Shown: positions 1 through 7,862 of the stretch, piece after piece | Position numbering within the stretch: the first letter of the stretch is position 1 | How the letters are laid out: the number at the start of each line of letters is the position of its first letter | Origin: an uncultured Brachyspira sp. | Lineage (GTDB): Bacteria > Spirochaetota > Brachyspiria > Brachyspirales > Brachyspiraceae | Direction of reading: 5' to 3' | Length of the DNA: 54,132 nucleotides | NCBI RefSeq assembly: GCF_910578695.1 | Contig: NZ_CAJTQJ010000013.1 | Location: 1 to 54,132 of the forward strand | The notes under the pieces: model-generated | What the model was told of the DNA's origin: nothing | Database searches by the model: none | The model's input: only the letters and a program-made list of their open reading frames with translations | Program-made: the position numbers and the translations under genes

Positions 1-123
1 TATAGAATTGATAAAATCTAATAAAATAACTTCGCTTCCTTTATCAGTAAAAAGATACCTGACAAAATAATCATTTAGAGTATTAAAATATTTTTTATTA
101 TCATTAACTTTATTATATTTCAT
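1..123 (-). CDS. Rpn/PD-(D/E)XK family transposase-type nuclease, N-terminal part (runs off left edge)
   Basis: The first 41 codons of a minus-strand gene are open to the window edge. They read MKYNKVNDNKKYFNTL followed by NDYFVRYLFTDKGSEVILL and DFINSI. The D-x-F/Y-x-x-x-x-LF and LLxFINxI pattern is typical of the N-terminus of the Rpn (recombination-promoting nuclease) / PDDEXK_2 transposase family, whose catalytic core would lie outside the window. A consensus promoter (131-159) places its expected start site at or next to the ATG, and there is no ribosome binding site, so the mRNA may be leaderless. No other in-frame ATG follows within the visible part. The family call rests on a short stretch and is fairly, not fully, secure. 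Confidence 0.7.
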   Translation of the reverse strand, partial: MKYNKVNDNKKYFNTLNDYFVRYLFTDKGSEVILLDFINSI

Positions 124-130
124 ATATAAT

Positions 131-159
131 ATTATACTAAATATATAATAATTTGTCAA
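131..159 (-). promoter_or_regulatory. Consensus sigma-70 promoter for the Rpn-type gene
   Basis: On the minus strand, TTGACA (154-159) and TATAAT (131-136) are separated by exactly 17 bases, a full match to the housekeeping consensus. The predicted start of transcription is about 124, next to the ATG at 123, which implies a leaderless message. Confidence 0.75.
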
Positions 160-181
160 AATATTTGAATTATGAACTTTA

Positions 182-280
182 TATTATTGCTAATAAAAAT
201 TATGAGCTTTGATACTCTGCCATTCTACGAATGTCAGACGCTCATAATTTTTATATTTAGCTTTCTAGTATTTTTAAATT
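182..280 (-). repeat. Interspersed inverted-repeat element, copy R1
   Basis: Copy of the family found throughout this window, in minus orientation. Perfect 13-base terminal arms lie at 195-207 (AAAAATTATGAGC) and 240-252. An inner imperfect hairpin sits around CTGACATTC / GAATGGCAG. The flank that reads AAATACTAGAAAGCTAAATA on the minus strand is also present at R9 (38980-39000), so the repeated unit extends beyond the arms. It fills the gap between the Rpn-type gene and the terminator at 305-342. Confidence 0.85.
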
Positions 281-304
281 ACTATATAATACTTTTTATA
301 AAAT

Positions 305-342
305 ATAAAAAAAGAGGCATTATTAAAAAATAATACCTCTTT
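305..342 (-). terminator. Rho-independent terminator after the YugP-like gene
   Basis: A 14-base stem (311-324 with 329-342, one G-U pair, 4-base loop) lies just past the stop of the minus-strand gene ending at 369. On the minus strand it is followed by a T tract. The plus strand also has a T-rich tail, so it could work both ways. Confidence 0.8.
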
Positions 343-368
343 AATTTTATTTTTTTATTGATTTATTA

Positions 369-1067
369 TTAATCTCTTCTTCTTTGAGCAAGCATTAATA
401 ATCTTAAAAGCGTAAGTACAGAAGTAACAGCAGCAGCAACATAAGTTAAAGCAGCAGCAGATAATACTTTTTTAGCACCATAAAGCTCTGTTTTATCCAA
501 AAATCCGCCTCTGTCTAATATTTTGATAGCCCTGTTTGAAGCATCAAATTCTACAGGCAATGTAACCAAAGAGAAGAACACAGCAAAAGCAAAAAGTATA
601 ATACCAGCCAGCATAATATAATATGAAAAACTTCCTGCTCCTCCTATTACAATTCCTATAAGAACAAGAAAAGGTCCGAATTGATCTCCTATAGCACATA
701 AAGGATAAAATCCGTTTCTTATAGAAAGCGGAGCATACCCTCTGTCATGCTGTATGGCATGTCCTACTTCATGAGCAGCAACACCTAAAGCAGCAACATC
801 AGTACCGTCATAAACTCCTTCAGAAAGTCTTAAAACCTTTGAAGAAGGATCATAATGATCTGTTAAAGTTCCTCTTATTCTCTCTACAGGAATATTTATA
901 CCATATCCTTCCAATATATATTTAGCAGTTTGTGCACCTGTAATTCCTCTTTTATTTTCCATTTGGCTGTATTTAGCATAAGTGCTTTTTACTTTAATTT
1001 GAGCCCAGAAACCTAATAATATTCCGGGAATCAAAATCCATATATATCCAAAATAGTATTCAAACAT
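369..1067 (-). CDS. YugP-like membrane zinc metallopeptidase (Zn_peptidase_2 family)
   Basis: 232 residues, a normal length for this family of neutral zinc proteases. An N-terminal membrane segment (about 5-22) is followed by the metal-binding motif AAHEVGHAIQHDRGY near residue 100 and by several hydrophobic segments (about 125-180 and 205-225). The HEVGH histidines and glutamate are all present. The start is supported by an AGGAG-like ribosome binding site eight bases upstream. It has its own promoter (1115-1143) and terminator, so it appears monocistronic. The substrate is unknown; the family is usually called a putative membrane protease. Confidence 0.85.
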   Translation of the reverse strand: MFEYYFGYIWILIPGILLGFWAQIKVKSTYAKYSQMENKRGITGAQTAKYILEGYGINIPVERIRGTLTDHYDPSSKVLRLSEGVYDGTDVAALGVAAHEVGHAIQHDRGYAPLSIRNGFYPLCAIGDQFGPFLVLIGIVIGGAGSFSYYIMLAGIILFAFAVFFSLVTLPVEFDASNRAIKILDRGGFLDKTELYGAKKVLSAAALTYVAAAVTSVLTLLRLLMLAQRRRD

Positions 1068-1114
1068 ATTAAAAATCTCCTGTTTTTATATTTTTTATTA
1101 AATTATGTTTATAT

Positions 1115-1143
1115 ATTATAACATTTTTCTATAACAATGTTAA
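1115..1143 (-). promoter_or_regulatory. Extended -10 sigma-70 promoter for the YugP-like gene
   Basis: TTAACA (1138-1143) and TATAAT (1115-1120) are separated by 17 bases on the minus strand, with a TG one base before the -10 hexamer. It lies about 48 bases upstream of the ATG at 1067. Confidence 0.65.
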
Positions 1144-1190
1144 TAGCTTTAATGTAAAATTAAATTTTGTATGCTGTATTTATAATTAAA

Positions 1191-2198
1191 TTAATATATC
1201 TTATCAGCATTTTTTATGCTGTATTCTATTGTTTTACCTACAGCTTCCAAAGTTTTTTTATCTAATTTGTCTATAGTATCCTGTGAAGTATGATGAAAAG
1301 GATATCCCATATCTATTATATCTATAAAAGGTATACTCTCATTTAAAAATGGCGTATGATCATCTATTATAGTTCCATAATGTCCGTCAGCAAAATAATT
1401 TCCATACCCTAAATCATCTGCATAATTCCAAATCTGATTATATATAGCAGAATAATATGTATGAGCAAAACTTTCGTATTTAAATTTTGCTGTTTTGCTT
1501 CCAACCATATCAAGAAGTATGCCGAATTTTATTTTTTGCTTATCTATTAATTTATCTCTTATAATAATTTCATTAACAAAAGCAATGCTTCCCTGTATCC
1601 AATCAGTTTCTATCAAAGAGCTTCCCTTTACATCAAATAAATTGCCGTCATCTTCCAAATCAAATAATACAAAGCATATACTATAAGGCAAATCATTATA
1701 ATTTTTTAAAGCCTTCATAAGCTCTATTAATACTCCGCTGCTGCTTGCTCCGTCATTAGCACCGCTTATAGGCTTATCACGGTTAAATTGCATAGGATCT
1801 TTTTCTGCAACAGAACGGCTGTCAAAATGACTTGCTATAATTACATAATCATCAGTTTTTCCTTTTAAAAAAGCGTATATATTTTCTCCTTTTCTTCCTT
1901 TTATATACGGGGCTTCAAAATTATGGCTGAACACTTCATAACCCATATTAGATATTTCTTTTTTGAAAAAATCTCTTACCTTTTTATGTGCCTCGCTTCC
2001 GTAATTGCGTGAACCTAAATCAGTCTGCTTCTTTATATAATTATATGCATTATCAGCATTAAAATAAAAATTTTTATTTATATTATTATCTTTATTTATA
2101 TTATCATTTTTATCTTTTATTGAAGTATTGGCTTTTGCATTATTGCATGAGTATAAAATCATCATTACAGCTATAAAAATAATGGTTATATATTTCAT
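1191..2198 (-). CDS. M28-family zinc peptidase / glutaminyl cyclase-like lipoprotein
   Basis: 335 residues. The N-terminus has a basic start, a hydrophobic stretch and Cys17 in ILYSC, a lipobox of the loose spirochaete type, so it is probably a lipid-anchored envelope protein. The di-zinc ligand order of M28 enzymes is visible: HFDSR (His, about 123), ANDGASSSG (Asp), DLEDDG (acid pair), LDMVG (Asp) and HTSQD (His near the C-terminus). The same fold includes glutaminyl-peptide cyclotransferases, and the motif set fits either use. The long gap upstream carries a sigma-28-type promoter pointing at this gene (2312-2338), which suggests expression together with motility genes. Confidence 0.8.
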   Translation of the reverse strand: MKYITIIFIAVMMILYSCNNAKANTSIKDKNDNINKDNNINKNFYFNADNAYNYIKKQTDLGSRNYGSEAHKKVRDFFKKEISNMGYEVFSHNFEAPYIKGRKGENIYAFLKGKTDDYVIIASHFDSRSVAEKDPMQFNRDKPISGANDGASSSGVLIELMKALKNYNDLPYSICFVLFDLEDDGNLFDVKGSSLIETDWIQGSIAFVNEIIIRDKLIDKQKIKFGILLDMVGSKTAKFKYESFAHTYYSAIYNQIWNYADDLGYGNYFADGHYGTIIDDHTPFLNESIPFIDIIDMGYPFHHTSQDTIDKLDKKTLEAVGKTIEYSIKNADKIY

Positions 2199-2311
2199 AT
2201 TTTTGTAATTTTCCGCCTATTTTTTATATTATGTTAATTGATTTTAATTTAATTTATTAAAAAGTCAACAAATATGTCATAAGAATGTATTAAAATATAG
2301 TAAAAGTTAGC

Positions 2312-2338
2312 TTATCGGAGTATTTTTATAAAAATTTA
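2312..2338 (-). promoter_or_regulatory. Sigma-28 (FliA)-type promoter pointing at the M28 peptidase gene
   Basis: On the minus strand TAAATTTT (2331-2338) and TCCGATAA (2312-2319) are separated by 11 bases. This matches the flagellar sigma-28 consensus TAAAGTTT-N11-GCCGATAA at 14 of 16 positions with exact spacing. It faces away from flaB and would start transcription about 105 bases before the peptidase ATG. Confidence 0.6.
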
Positions 2339-2341
2339 GTC

Positions 2342-2369
2342 TTTACTTTTTTTTAAAAGATATTATAAT
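2342..2369 (+). promoter_or_regulatory. Sigma-70-like promoter for flaB
   Basis: TTTACT (2342-2347) and TATAAT (2364-2369) are 16 bases apart, giving a leader of roughly 130 bases before flaB. No sigma-28-like site was seen on the plus strand in this gap. Confidence 0.5.
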
Positions 2370-2505
2370 ATATTATGTATGAAGTTAATATTATGCTGCT
2401 GTTTTGTAGGGGATGACTAAACAGTATATTTAAAGTGTAATATAAAAAGGCTTTAGAAAATAAAAAATTACAAAATATTTTAAGCACTATTCATGGAGGG
2501 TAGTT

Positions 2506-3342
2506 ATGATTATCAACAATAATATTTCTGCATTAAATGCAAACAGACAATTGAATTTAACTGGAAATTCAATGATGAAAACAATCTCACAGCTTTCTAG
2601 CGGTCAGAGAATTAATACTGCTGGAGATGATGCTTCCGGATTAGCAGTATCTGAAAAAATGCGTTCTCAATTCCGCGGTTTACAGCAGGCTACTAGAAAT
2701 GCTCAAAATGGTATTTCTTTCATTCAAACAACTGAAGGTTATTTAAATGAAACTACTAACATTATGCAAAGAATGAGAGAATTAGCTATACAATCTGCTA
2801 ACGGCATATACTCTGATTCTGACAGAGCTTTAATTCAAGTAGAAGTTAATCAATTAGTAGCTGAAGTTGATAGAATAGCTTCTCAGGCTGAATTCAATAA
2901 AATGAATATGTTAACAGGACGTTTTGCTGCTGATGGTCAAACTCCTATGACTTTCCACATCGGTGCTAATATGGATCAAAGAGTTTCTGTAAACATAGGT
3001 TCTATGACTGCTGCTAATTTACAAGTTGGCGGAGATACTCCTATTTCTATTTCTTCTGTTGAAACTGCTAACCAAGCTTTAGGAAGAATTGACGAGGGTT
3101 TACAAGCTGTAGTAGCTCAAAGAGCTGAATTAGGTGCTGTTCAAAATAGAATGGAATCTATGGTAAAAAGCTTAATGATAGCTACTGAAAACACTATCGC
3201 TTCTGAAAGTGTTATACGCGATGCTGATATGGCTTCTGCTATGGTTGCTTATACTCGCGAGCAAATCTTACAGCAAACAGGTGCTGCTATGTTGGCTAAT
3301 GCTAATATGAAAAATCAATCTATAATGAGAATTATTGGATAA
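2506..3342 (+). CDS. flaB: Flagellin core protein FlaB of the periplasmic flagella
   Basis: 278 residues, the length of spirochaete FlaB proteins, which lack the variable D2/D3 domains. It begins with the conserved MIINNNISALNANRQ and carries SSGQRINTAGDDASGLAVS, then ends with the helical D0 segment QILQQTGAAMLANANMKNQS. The start is fixed by GGAGGG six bases upstream. Its codon choice is richer in C and G third bases than its neighbours, as expected for a highly expressed gene. A strong hairpin terminator follows, so it is transcribed alone. Spirochaetes usually have several flaB paralogues; which one this is cannot be said from the window. Confidence 0.97.
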   Translation: MIINNNISALNANRQLNLTGNSMMKTISQLSSGQRINTAGDDASGLAVSEKMRSQFRGLQQATRNAQNGISFIQTTEGYLNETTNIMQRMRELAIQSANGIYSDSDRALIQVEVNQLVAEVDRIASQAEFNKMNMLTGRFAADGQTPMTFHIGANMDQRVSVNIGSMTAANLQVGGDTPISISSVETANQALGRIDEGLQAVVAQRAELGAVQNRMESMVKSLMIATENTIASESVIRDADMASAMVAYTREQILQQTGAAMLANANMKNQSIMRIIG

Positions 3343-3378
3343 TTTGATTTAAGCGACTTATTACAAATGTAGATATTA

Positions 3379-3413
3379 AAGCCTATTAATAGAAATATTA
3401 ATGGGCTTTTTAT
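3379..3413 (+). terminator. Rho-independent terminator after flaB
   Basis: A 13-base stem with one G-U pair and a GAAA tetraloop (3379-3391 with 3396-3408) is followed by a T tract. It begins 37 bases after the flaB stop. Confidence 0.9.
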
Positions 3414-3452
3414 CTTTTAAACTATTATAATCTTGAATAAATTAATAAAATT

Positions 3453-4295
3453 ATGCGTGAAATAGATGTAAATAATATAACAGAATTGGTATCTCAGTTA
3501 TGTATAGATGCCAATATTTATTTAAATGAAGATATAAAGAAAGCTCTTATCAATAGTGCCGAAAAAGAAGATAAAAAAATAGCTAAAAATATTTTAAATG
3601 TATTAATAGAAAATGCTGATATAGCTTCAAAAGAACTAAAGCCTATTTGTCAGGATACAGGTATGGCGATTATATATATGGATATAGGAATGGATGTGCA
3701 TTTCATAGGCGGTAATTTGACAGATGCTATTAATAAAGGAGTGGCATTAGGATATACAAAAGGGTATTTAAGAAAGTCTGTACTTAATGATCCTATAGAA
3801 AGAAAAAATACAAATGATAATACTCCTGCAATAATACATTATAATATAGTTGATGGCGATAAAGTAAAAATAATAGCAGCACCTAAAGGCTTCGGGAGTG
3901 AAAATATGAGCAGAATAAAAATGCTTCCTCCTTCTGCTGGAATAGATGGCGTAAAAGAGTTTGTATATGATACCATTAAATCAGCTGCCTCTAATGCCTG
4001 TCCTCCTATGATTATAGGCATAGGCTTGGGCGGAAGTATGGAGAAATGTGCTGATATTGCTAAGAGAGCTTTGCTTAGAGAAATAGGTACTAAAAATGAA
4101 GATATTCGTTTACAAAAGCTGGAAGAAGAATTACTTGAGAATATTAATAATATGAATATAGGACCTTCAGGATTCGGCGGAAAAACAACAGCTTTAGCAG
4201 TTCATATAAATATGTATGCTGCACATATAACTTCTCTTCCTGTATGCGTATGTACAGGCTGTCATGTTACCAGACATAAAGAGATTATATTATAG
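3453..4295 (+). CDS. Class I fumarate hydratase / L(+)-tartrate dehydratase, alpha subunit
   Basis: 280 residues, the normal size of the iron-sulfur (alpha) half of two-subunit class I hydro-lyases. Candidate [4Fe-4S] cysteines are Cys66 in KPICQDTGM, the Cys in SNACPPM and those in VCTGCHVTRHKE at the C-terminus. GIGLGGSMEKCA and PSGFGGKTTALAV are also family-typical. The enzyme interconverts fumarate and malate, or dehydrates tartrate; sequence alone does not decide. The beta subunit gene follows 29 bases downstream. No strong ribosome binding site precedes the ATG. Confidence 0.9.
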   Translation: MREIDVNNITELVSQLCIDANIYLNEDIKKALINSAEKEDKKIAKNILNVLIENADIASKELKPICQDTGMAIIYMDIGMDVHFIGGNLTDAINKGVALGYTKGYLRKSVLNDPIERKNTNDNTPAIIHYNIVDGDKVKIIAAPKGFGSENMSRIKMLPPSAGIDGVKEFVYDTIKSAASNACPPMIIGIGLGGSMEKCADIAKRALLREIGTKNEDIRLQKLEEELLENINNMNIGPSGFGGKTTALAVHINMYAAHITSLPVCVCTGCHVTRHKEIIL

Positions 4296-4324
4296 AGTTT
4301 AATATTATATTAAGAGTTTAGATT

Positions 4325-4858
4325 ATGAAAATAAAAAAATTAAATACTCCTTTAACTAAAGAAAAATTATCAGTTTTGAAAGCAGGAGATATGGTTAGTT
4401 TAACAGGTATTATTTATACTGCCAGAGATGCCGCACATAAAAGATTAATTGATATGATAAATAATAATGAAAAGCTGCCTTTTAATATAGAGAATCAAAC
4501 AGTTTTTTATGCAGGACCTTCTCCTAATAAGCCAAGCGAAGTTATTGGAAGCATAGGACCTACAACAAGTTATAGAATGGATGCATATTCTCCTAAACTT
4601 ATAGAGCTTGGTCTTTTGTCTATGATAGGAAAGGGTAAAAGAAATAAAGAAGTAATAGATGCTATAGTAAAATACGGCGGTGTTTATTTCGCTGCTATTG
4701 GAGGAGCGGCTGCTTATATGTCTAACTGCATAAAATCATCTAAAATTATAGCATTTGAAGATTTAGGTACAGAGGCTGTAAGAGAGATTTATGCTGAAGA
4801 TATGCCTTTGATTACAGCTATAGATTCTAAAGGCAATAATGCTTTAACTGTAATTTAA
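4325..4858 (+). CDS. Class I fumarate hydratase / L(+)-tartrate dehydratase, beta subunit
   Basis: 177 residues, matching the beta chain that is the C-terminal domain in fused FumA/FumB enzymes. Recognisable pieces are IIYTARDAAHKRL, FYAGPSPNKP, GPTTSYRMD and the end GTEAVREIYAEDMPLITAID. It is co-transcribed with the alpha subunit. Its stop lies only two bases from the end of the convergent trmL gene, so any terminator must be shared or lie inside coding sequence. In this anaerobe a fumarase would serve a partial reductive or oxidative C4 branch; that is inference. Confidence 0.9.
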   Translation: MKIKKLNTPLTKEKLSVLKAGDMVSLTGIIYTARDAAHKRLIDMINNNEKLPFNIENQTVFYAGPSPNKPSEVIGSIGPTTSYRMDAYSPKLIELGLLSMIGKGKRNKEVIDAIVKYGGVYFAAIGGAAAYMSNCIKSSKIIAFEDLGTEAVREIYAEDMPLITAIDSKGNNALTVI

Positions 4859-4860
4859 AC

Positions 4861-5349
4861 TTAACAATAATAAATATGTCTGTATGCTTCATAAGCAGTT
4901 ATAGCTGCAGTATTTGATATATTTATTGAGCGTATATTATTACTCATAGGTATGTATATAGAATTTTCTAAATCATTTTCCCATAAAGATTCTCTTAATC
5001 CTGAAGATTCTCTTCCAAATAAAAGTATATCATCATTTGAATATTGAAATTCATCATATCTGTATTTTCCGAATTTTGTTATAGGCACTATTCTCTTATT
5101 ATTATTTTTACAGTATTCTAAAAATGTATATTCATTTTCATGTTTTATTAGATTTAAATGCTCCCAATAATCAAGCCCTGCCCGTTTAACTTCTTTAGAA
5201 CTTATTATAAAAGAAGGCTTTGAAACTATATGCAAATCTATTCCAAGTCCTACGCATAATCTTCCGATATTTCCTGTATTGGCAGGTATTTCAGGCCTGT
5301 ATAATGCTAATGCTATATTAAAATTTTTATTAATTTGATTTTCACTCAT
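4861..5349 (-). CDS. trmL: tRNA (cytidine/uridine-2'-O-)-methyltransferase TrmL
   Basis: 162 residues, a minimal SPOUT methyltransferase. The N-terminal ALYRPEIPANTGNIGRLC is the TrmL signature, followed by LLFGRESSGL and the knot segment IPMSNNIRSINISNTAAI, which binds S-adenosylmethionine. TrmL methylates the ribose of the wobble base in certain leucine tRNAs. The gene is convergent with the hydratase genes and stands alone on its strand. Confidence 0.93.
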   Translation of the reverse strand: MSENQINKNFNIALALYRPEIPANTGNIGRLCVGLGIDLHIVSKPSFIISSKEVKRAGLDYWEHLNLIKHENEYTFLEYCKNNNKRIVPITKFGKYRYDEFQYSNDDILLFGRESSGLRESLWENDLENSIYIPMSNNIRSINISNTAAITAYEAYRHIYYC

Positions 5350-5481
5350 ATTATTATTTCATTTTAGTACATATTATATTTTTTTCAATATGATTTATAA
5401 TAAACTATTGATTTTTTTTGTTTATAAGTTAAAGTAGTAAATATATATATGTCTGTTATAAATTAGGTTAAGAGGAAAAAA

Positions 5482-6975
5482 GTGAACAAAATAGGGGAAT
5501 ATAATCAATCCACTTCTATATATGAATTATATACTCATTTAAGCGAAAAGATAGTTTCAGGAGAAATAAAGACATTTTCTGAAATTTTTAGTTATGCTAA
5601 AAATGTTAACTTTGAGAAACTTAATGACGGTAAAAGTATATTAAAAGGATTATTTGCCCTTATACGAAAAATTAATTGGGGTTTTTTTAATAATTTAGAT
5701 AAAGATGCATATCCGAAATTATGGAGCATATTCGTTACAGAAAATACAAGATATAATTTTGCGGGGGATTTAAAATTAAGTCTTTCAATAGCTGATATTT
5801 ATATAGCAATGCTTGATATTCACGGATATACTAAGTTTTGCGAGGAAAATAAAAATAATCTTTCAAAGATGCATGCATTAGATGATTTGATGCAAAATAA
5901 AGTAAGCGAAGTTACAAAATTTTATAATGTTATATCTCATAGAAAACAAGGCGATGAGATAATTATGGTATGTCCTTCTGCAACAGATGCTTTAAGTGCT
6001 ACAATAGCTATAATTGGCGTATTGAGTAAAAAGAGATTATTAAATGAATATCCTAGCGTAGATACTTCTGGGCTGCCTGATTTTAAAATAAGTGCAGGAA
6101 TATCGGGAGGCAATACAAATACTTCTCTTATCATTACAGAGGACGGAGATTTATCAGGATTTTTAATTAATAATGCAGCTAGAATGCAGGCTAGAGCAAA
6201 TACTTTGGCACCTAAAGAAAATAAAGTAATAGTCACTAAAAATCTGCAGTATAATTTTTTAAAAGAAAACAGCAAATCAAAAAGCGAAATATTTGAAAAG
6301 AATATTATATCTTTTTATGATAATGGTATGATATCATTTAAAGGCACGGAAATACCTATAGTAGAAGCAATATTTAATGAAGAGGAAAAATATAAAGAAC
6401 AGTTTTTTAATGAGATGGAAGAGCTTGTAAAAAGCGTTAAAGGTAATTTATGGAAGCAGAGAATGTTTACTTCTATTTTGGATTTGATTTCTAAAGTTAC
6501 TAGCTCAATGCCTCCTTTTCAAATAGATGAACAGGTTAATGAATATATATCCAGCTGTACTAATACAACAATATGCGATTTATGCGATAAGGCTAATGGT
6601 GCTTATGTAGTTAAAGAAAATTATAAAGAGGCTATAGATACTTTTTCTTTGATTGTAAATCTGTTAAAAACTATACCTAATTTTGATAAAATGGTTTTGG
6701 AATATGCTGAGAGCATTTGTGCAGGATATGAAAAAGTTCTGCCTATATATGATGTTGTTATCAAAAAAGATATAGAGGCTAATATATATGAGATATTTCC
6801 AGCTAATCATATACCAATATTTCAGAATGTTCAAAAAGCAAATGAAACTTATAATAAGTTAATGAATTTTGCTATGAGCAGTAAAACACTGAAAAGAAGA
6901 AAATCTATATGGTATGGAATATTAGAAAAAGAACTGCCTAATTTAGTAATTAATATGTATTCTGGAAAAAAATAA
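5482..6975 (+). CDS. Class III nucleotidyl (adenylate/guanylate) cyclase domain protein
   Basis: 497 residues with a GTG start, supported by AGAGG six bases upstream. A cyclase homology domain spans roughly residues 100-260. MLDIHGYTKF carries the first metal aspartate, RKQGDEIIMV the second, SAGISGG the core strand, and INNAARMQARA the transition-state Asn and Arg. All key residues are present, so it may be active; ATP versus GTP preference is unclear. About 95 N-terminal and 230 C-terminal residues match nothing I recognise. There is no signal peptide or membrane segment, so it is probably cytosolic, and no partner gene sits alongside. Confidence 0.75.
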   Translation: MNKIGEYNQSTSIYELYTHLSEKIVSGEIKTFSEIFSYAKNVNFEKLNDGKSILKGLFALIRKINWGFFNNLDKDAYPKLWSIFVTENTRYNFAGDLKLSLSIADIYIAMLDIHGYTKFCEENKNNLSKMHALDDLMQNKVSEVTKFYNVISHRKQGDEIIMVCPSATDALSATIAIIGVLSKKRLLNEYPSVDTSGLPDFKISAGISGGNTNTSLIITEDGDLSGFLINNAARMQARANTLAPKENKVIVTKNLQYNFLKENSKSKSEIFEKNIISFYDNGMISFKGTEIPIVEAIFNEEEKYKEQFFNEMEELVKSVKGNLWKQRMFTSILDLISKVTSSMPPFQIDEQVNEYISSCTNTTICDLCDKANGAYVVKENYKEAIDTFSLIVNLLKTIPNFDKMVLEYAESICAGYEKVLPIYDVVIKKDIEANIYEIFPANHIPIFQNVQKANETYNKLMNFAMSSKTLKRRKSIWYGILEKELPNLVINMYSGKK

Positions 6976-7096
6976 TATTTTAAATAAAAAATCTGTAATT
7001 TTTTATTTATAATAGTTATATTTTATACTTGCAGAAATATTTATATATGATACACTATAAAACTATTAAGCCGTTTTTTATTTTTAAGGAGTATTT

Positions 7097-7834
7097 ATGA
7101 ACTTAAAAGTTTTAAAAAATTTATTTTTGATAATATTATCATTCTCTATAATAGCCTGCTCTCAGAATCAAGGAAGCGGAAATAAAGCTTCTTCAGACTC
7201 TATATCTTATTTGAGCGGCGGCGAAGGAGAGTGGGTTTTGAAAATAGATAATTTTACTATTAAGCAGACTAACTTTAATAAAGATCTTCAGGCTTCTTTA
7301 ATTCTTCAGGGAGCTACAGAAGATCAAGTAGTTTTATATGCTAATGACAGTATGTATAAACAGCAGTATGCTGATCAGCTTATAAACTCTATATTACTTA
7401 TAAATAAGGGAGAAGAAGAGAAGTTTTTTGAAACAGAAGAGGCAAAAGATTTTATTAATCTTTCAATTAGAAATATTAAGTTCCAATACTATTATACTAA
7501 ACTTATTTCTGATGCTTCTAAAAATATACCTGAACCAACAGAAGAACAGCTTAAAGCTTTTTTTGAGCAGGCTAGACCTCAGTTAGCCCAATACGGCATA
7601 ACAGCATATACTGCTGAAACAGTTCCTTATTTGTCTCAATTCTATAAAAATACTTATGCACAGCAGTTAGTAGAAAGAGATTTGCAGGATTTAAAAGATA
7701 AAGCTGTTATAGAAAGAAATACTGCAGTATTAGGAGAAGCTAGTATACTTCCTCCTCAATTTGGCAATACAAATACAGCGGGCATGCAAAATCAAGGCAT
7801 TGATAATAATTTATTGCCAAGAACAAATAATTAA
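7097..7834 (+). CDS. Lipoprotein resembling the SurA N-terminal chaperone domain
   Basis: 245 residues. A signal peptide ends at Cys21 in SFSIIACS, a lipobox, so it is probably anchored in the envelope. The body (WVLKIDNFTIKQTNFNKDL, then AKDFINLSIRNIKFQYYY and EPTEEQLKAFFE) looks like the helical N-terminal region of SurA/PrsA-type foldases. I see no parvulin (PPIC) domain, so it would be a chaperone-like protein without isomerase activity. AAGGAG precedes the ATG. It lies 28 bases upstream of infB and is probably co-transcribed. The family call is tentative. Confidence 0.55.
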   Translation: MNLKVLKNLFLIILSFSIIACSQNQGSGNKASSDSISYLSGGEGEWVLKIDNFTIKQTNFNKDLQASLILQGATEDQVVLYANDSMYKQQYADQLINSILLINKGEEEKFFETEEAKDFINLSIRNIKFQYYYTKLISDASKNIPEPTEEQLKAFFEQARPQLAQYGITAYTAETVPYLSQFYKNTYAQQLVERDLQDLKDKAVIERNTAVLGEASILPPQFGNTNTAGMQNQGIDNNLLPRTNN

Positions 7835-7862
7835 AATTTAATATAAATGGGAAAGTAAAATA

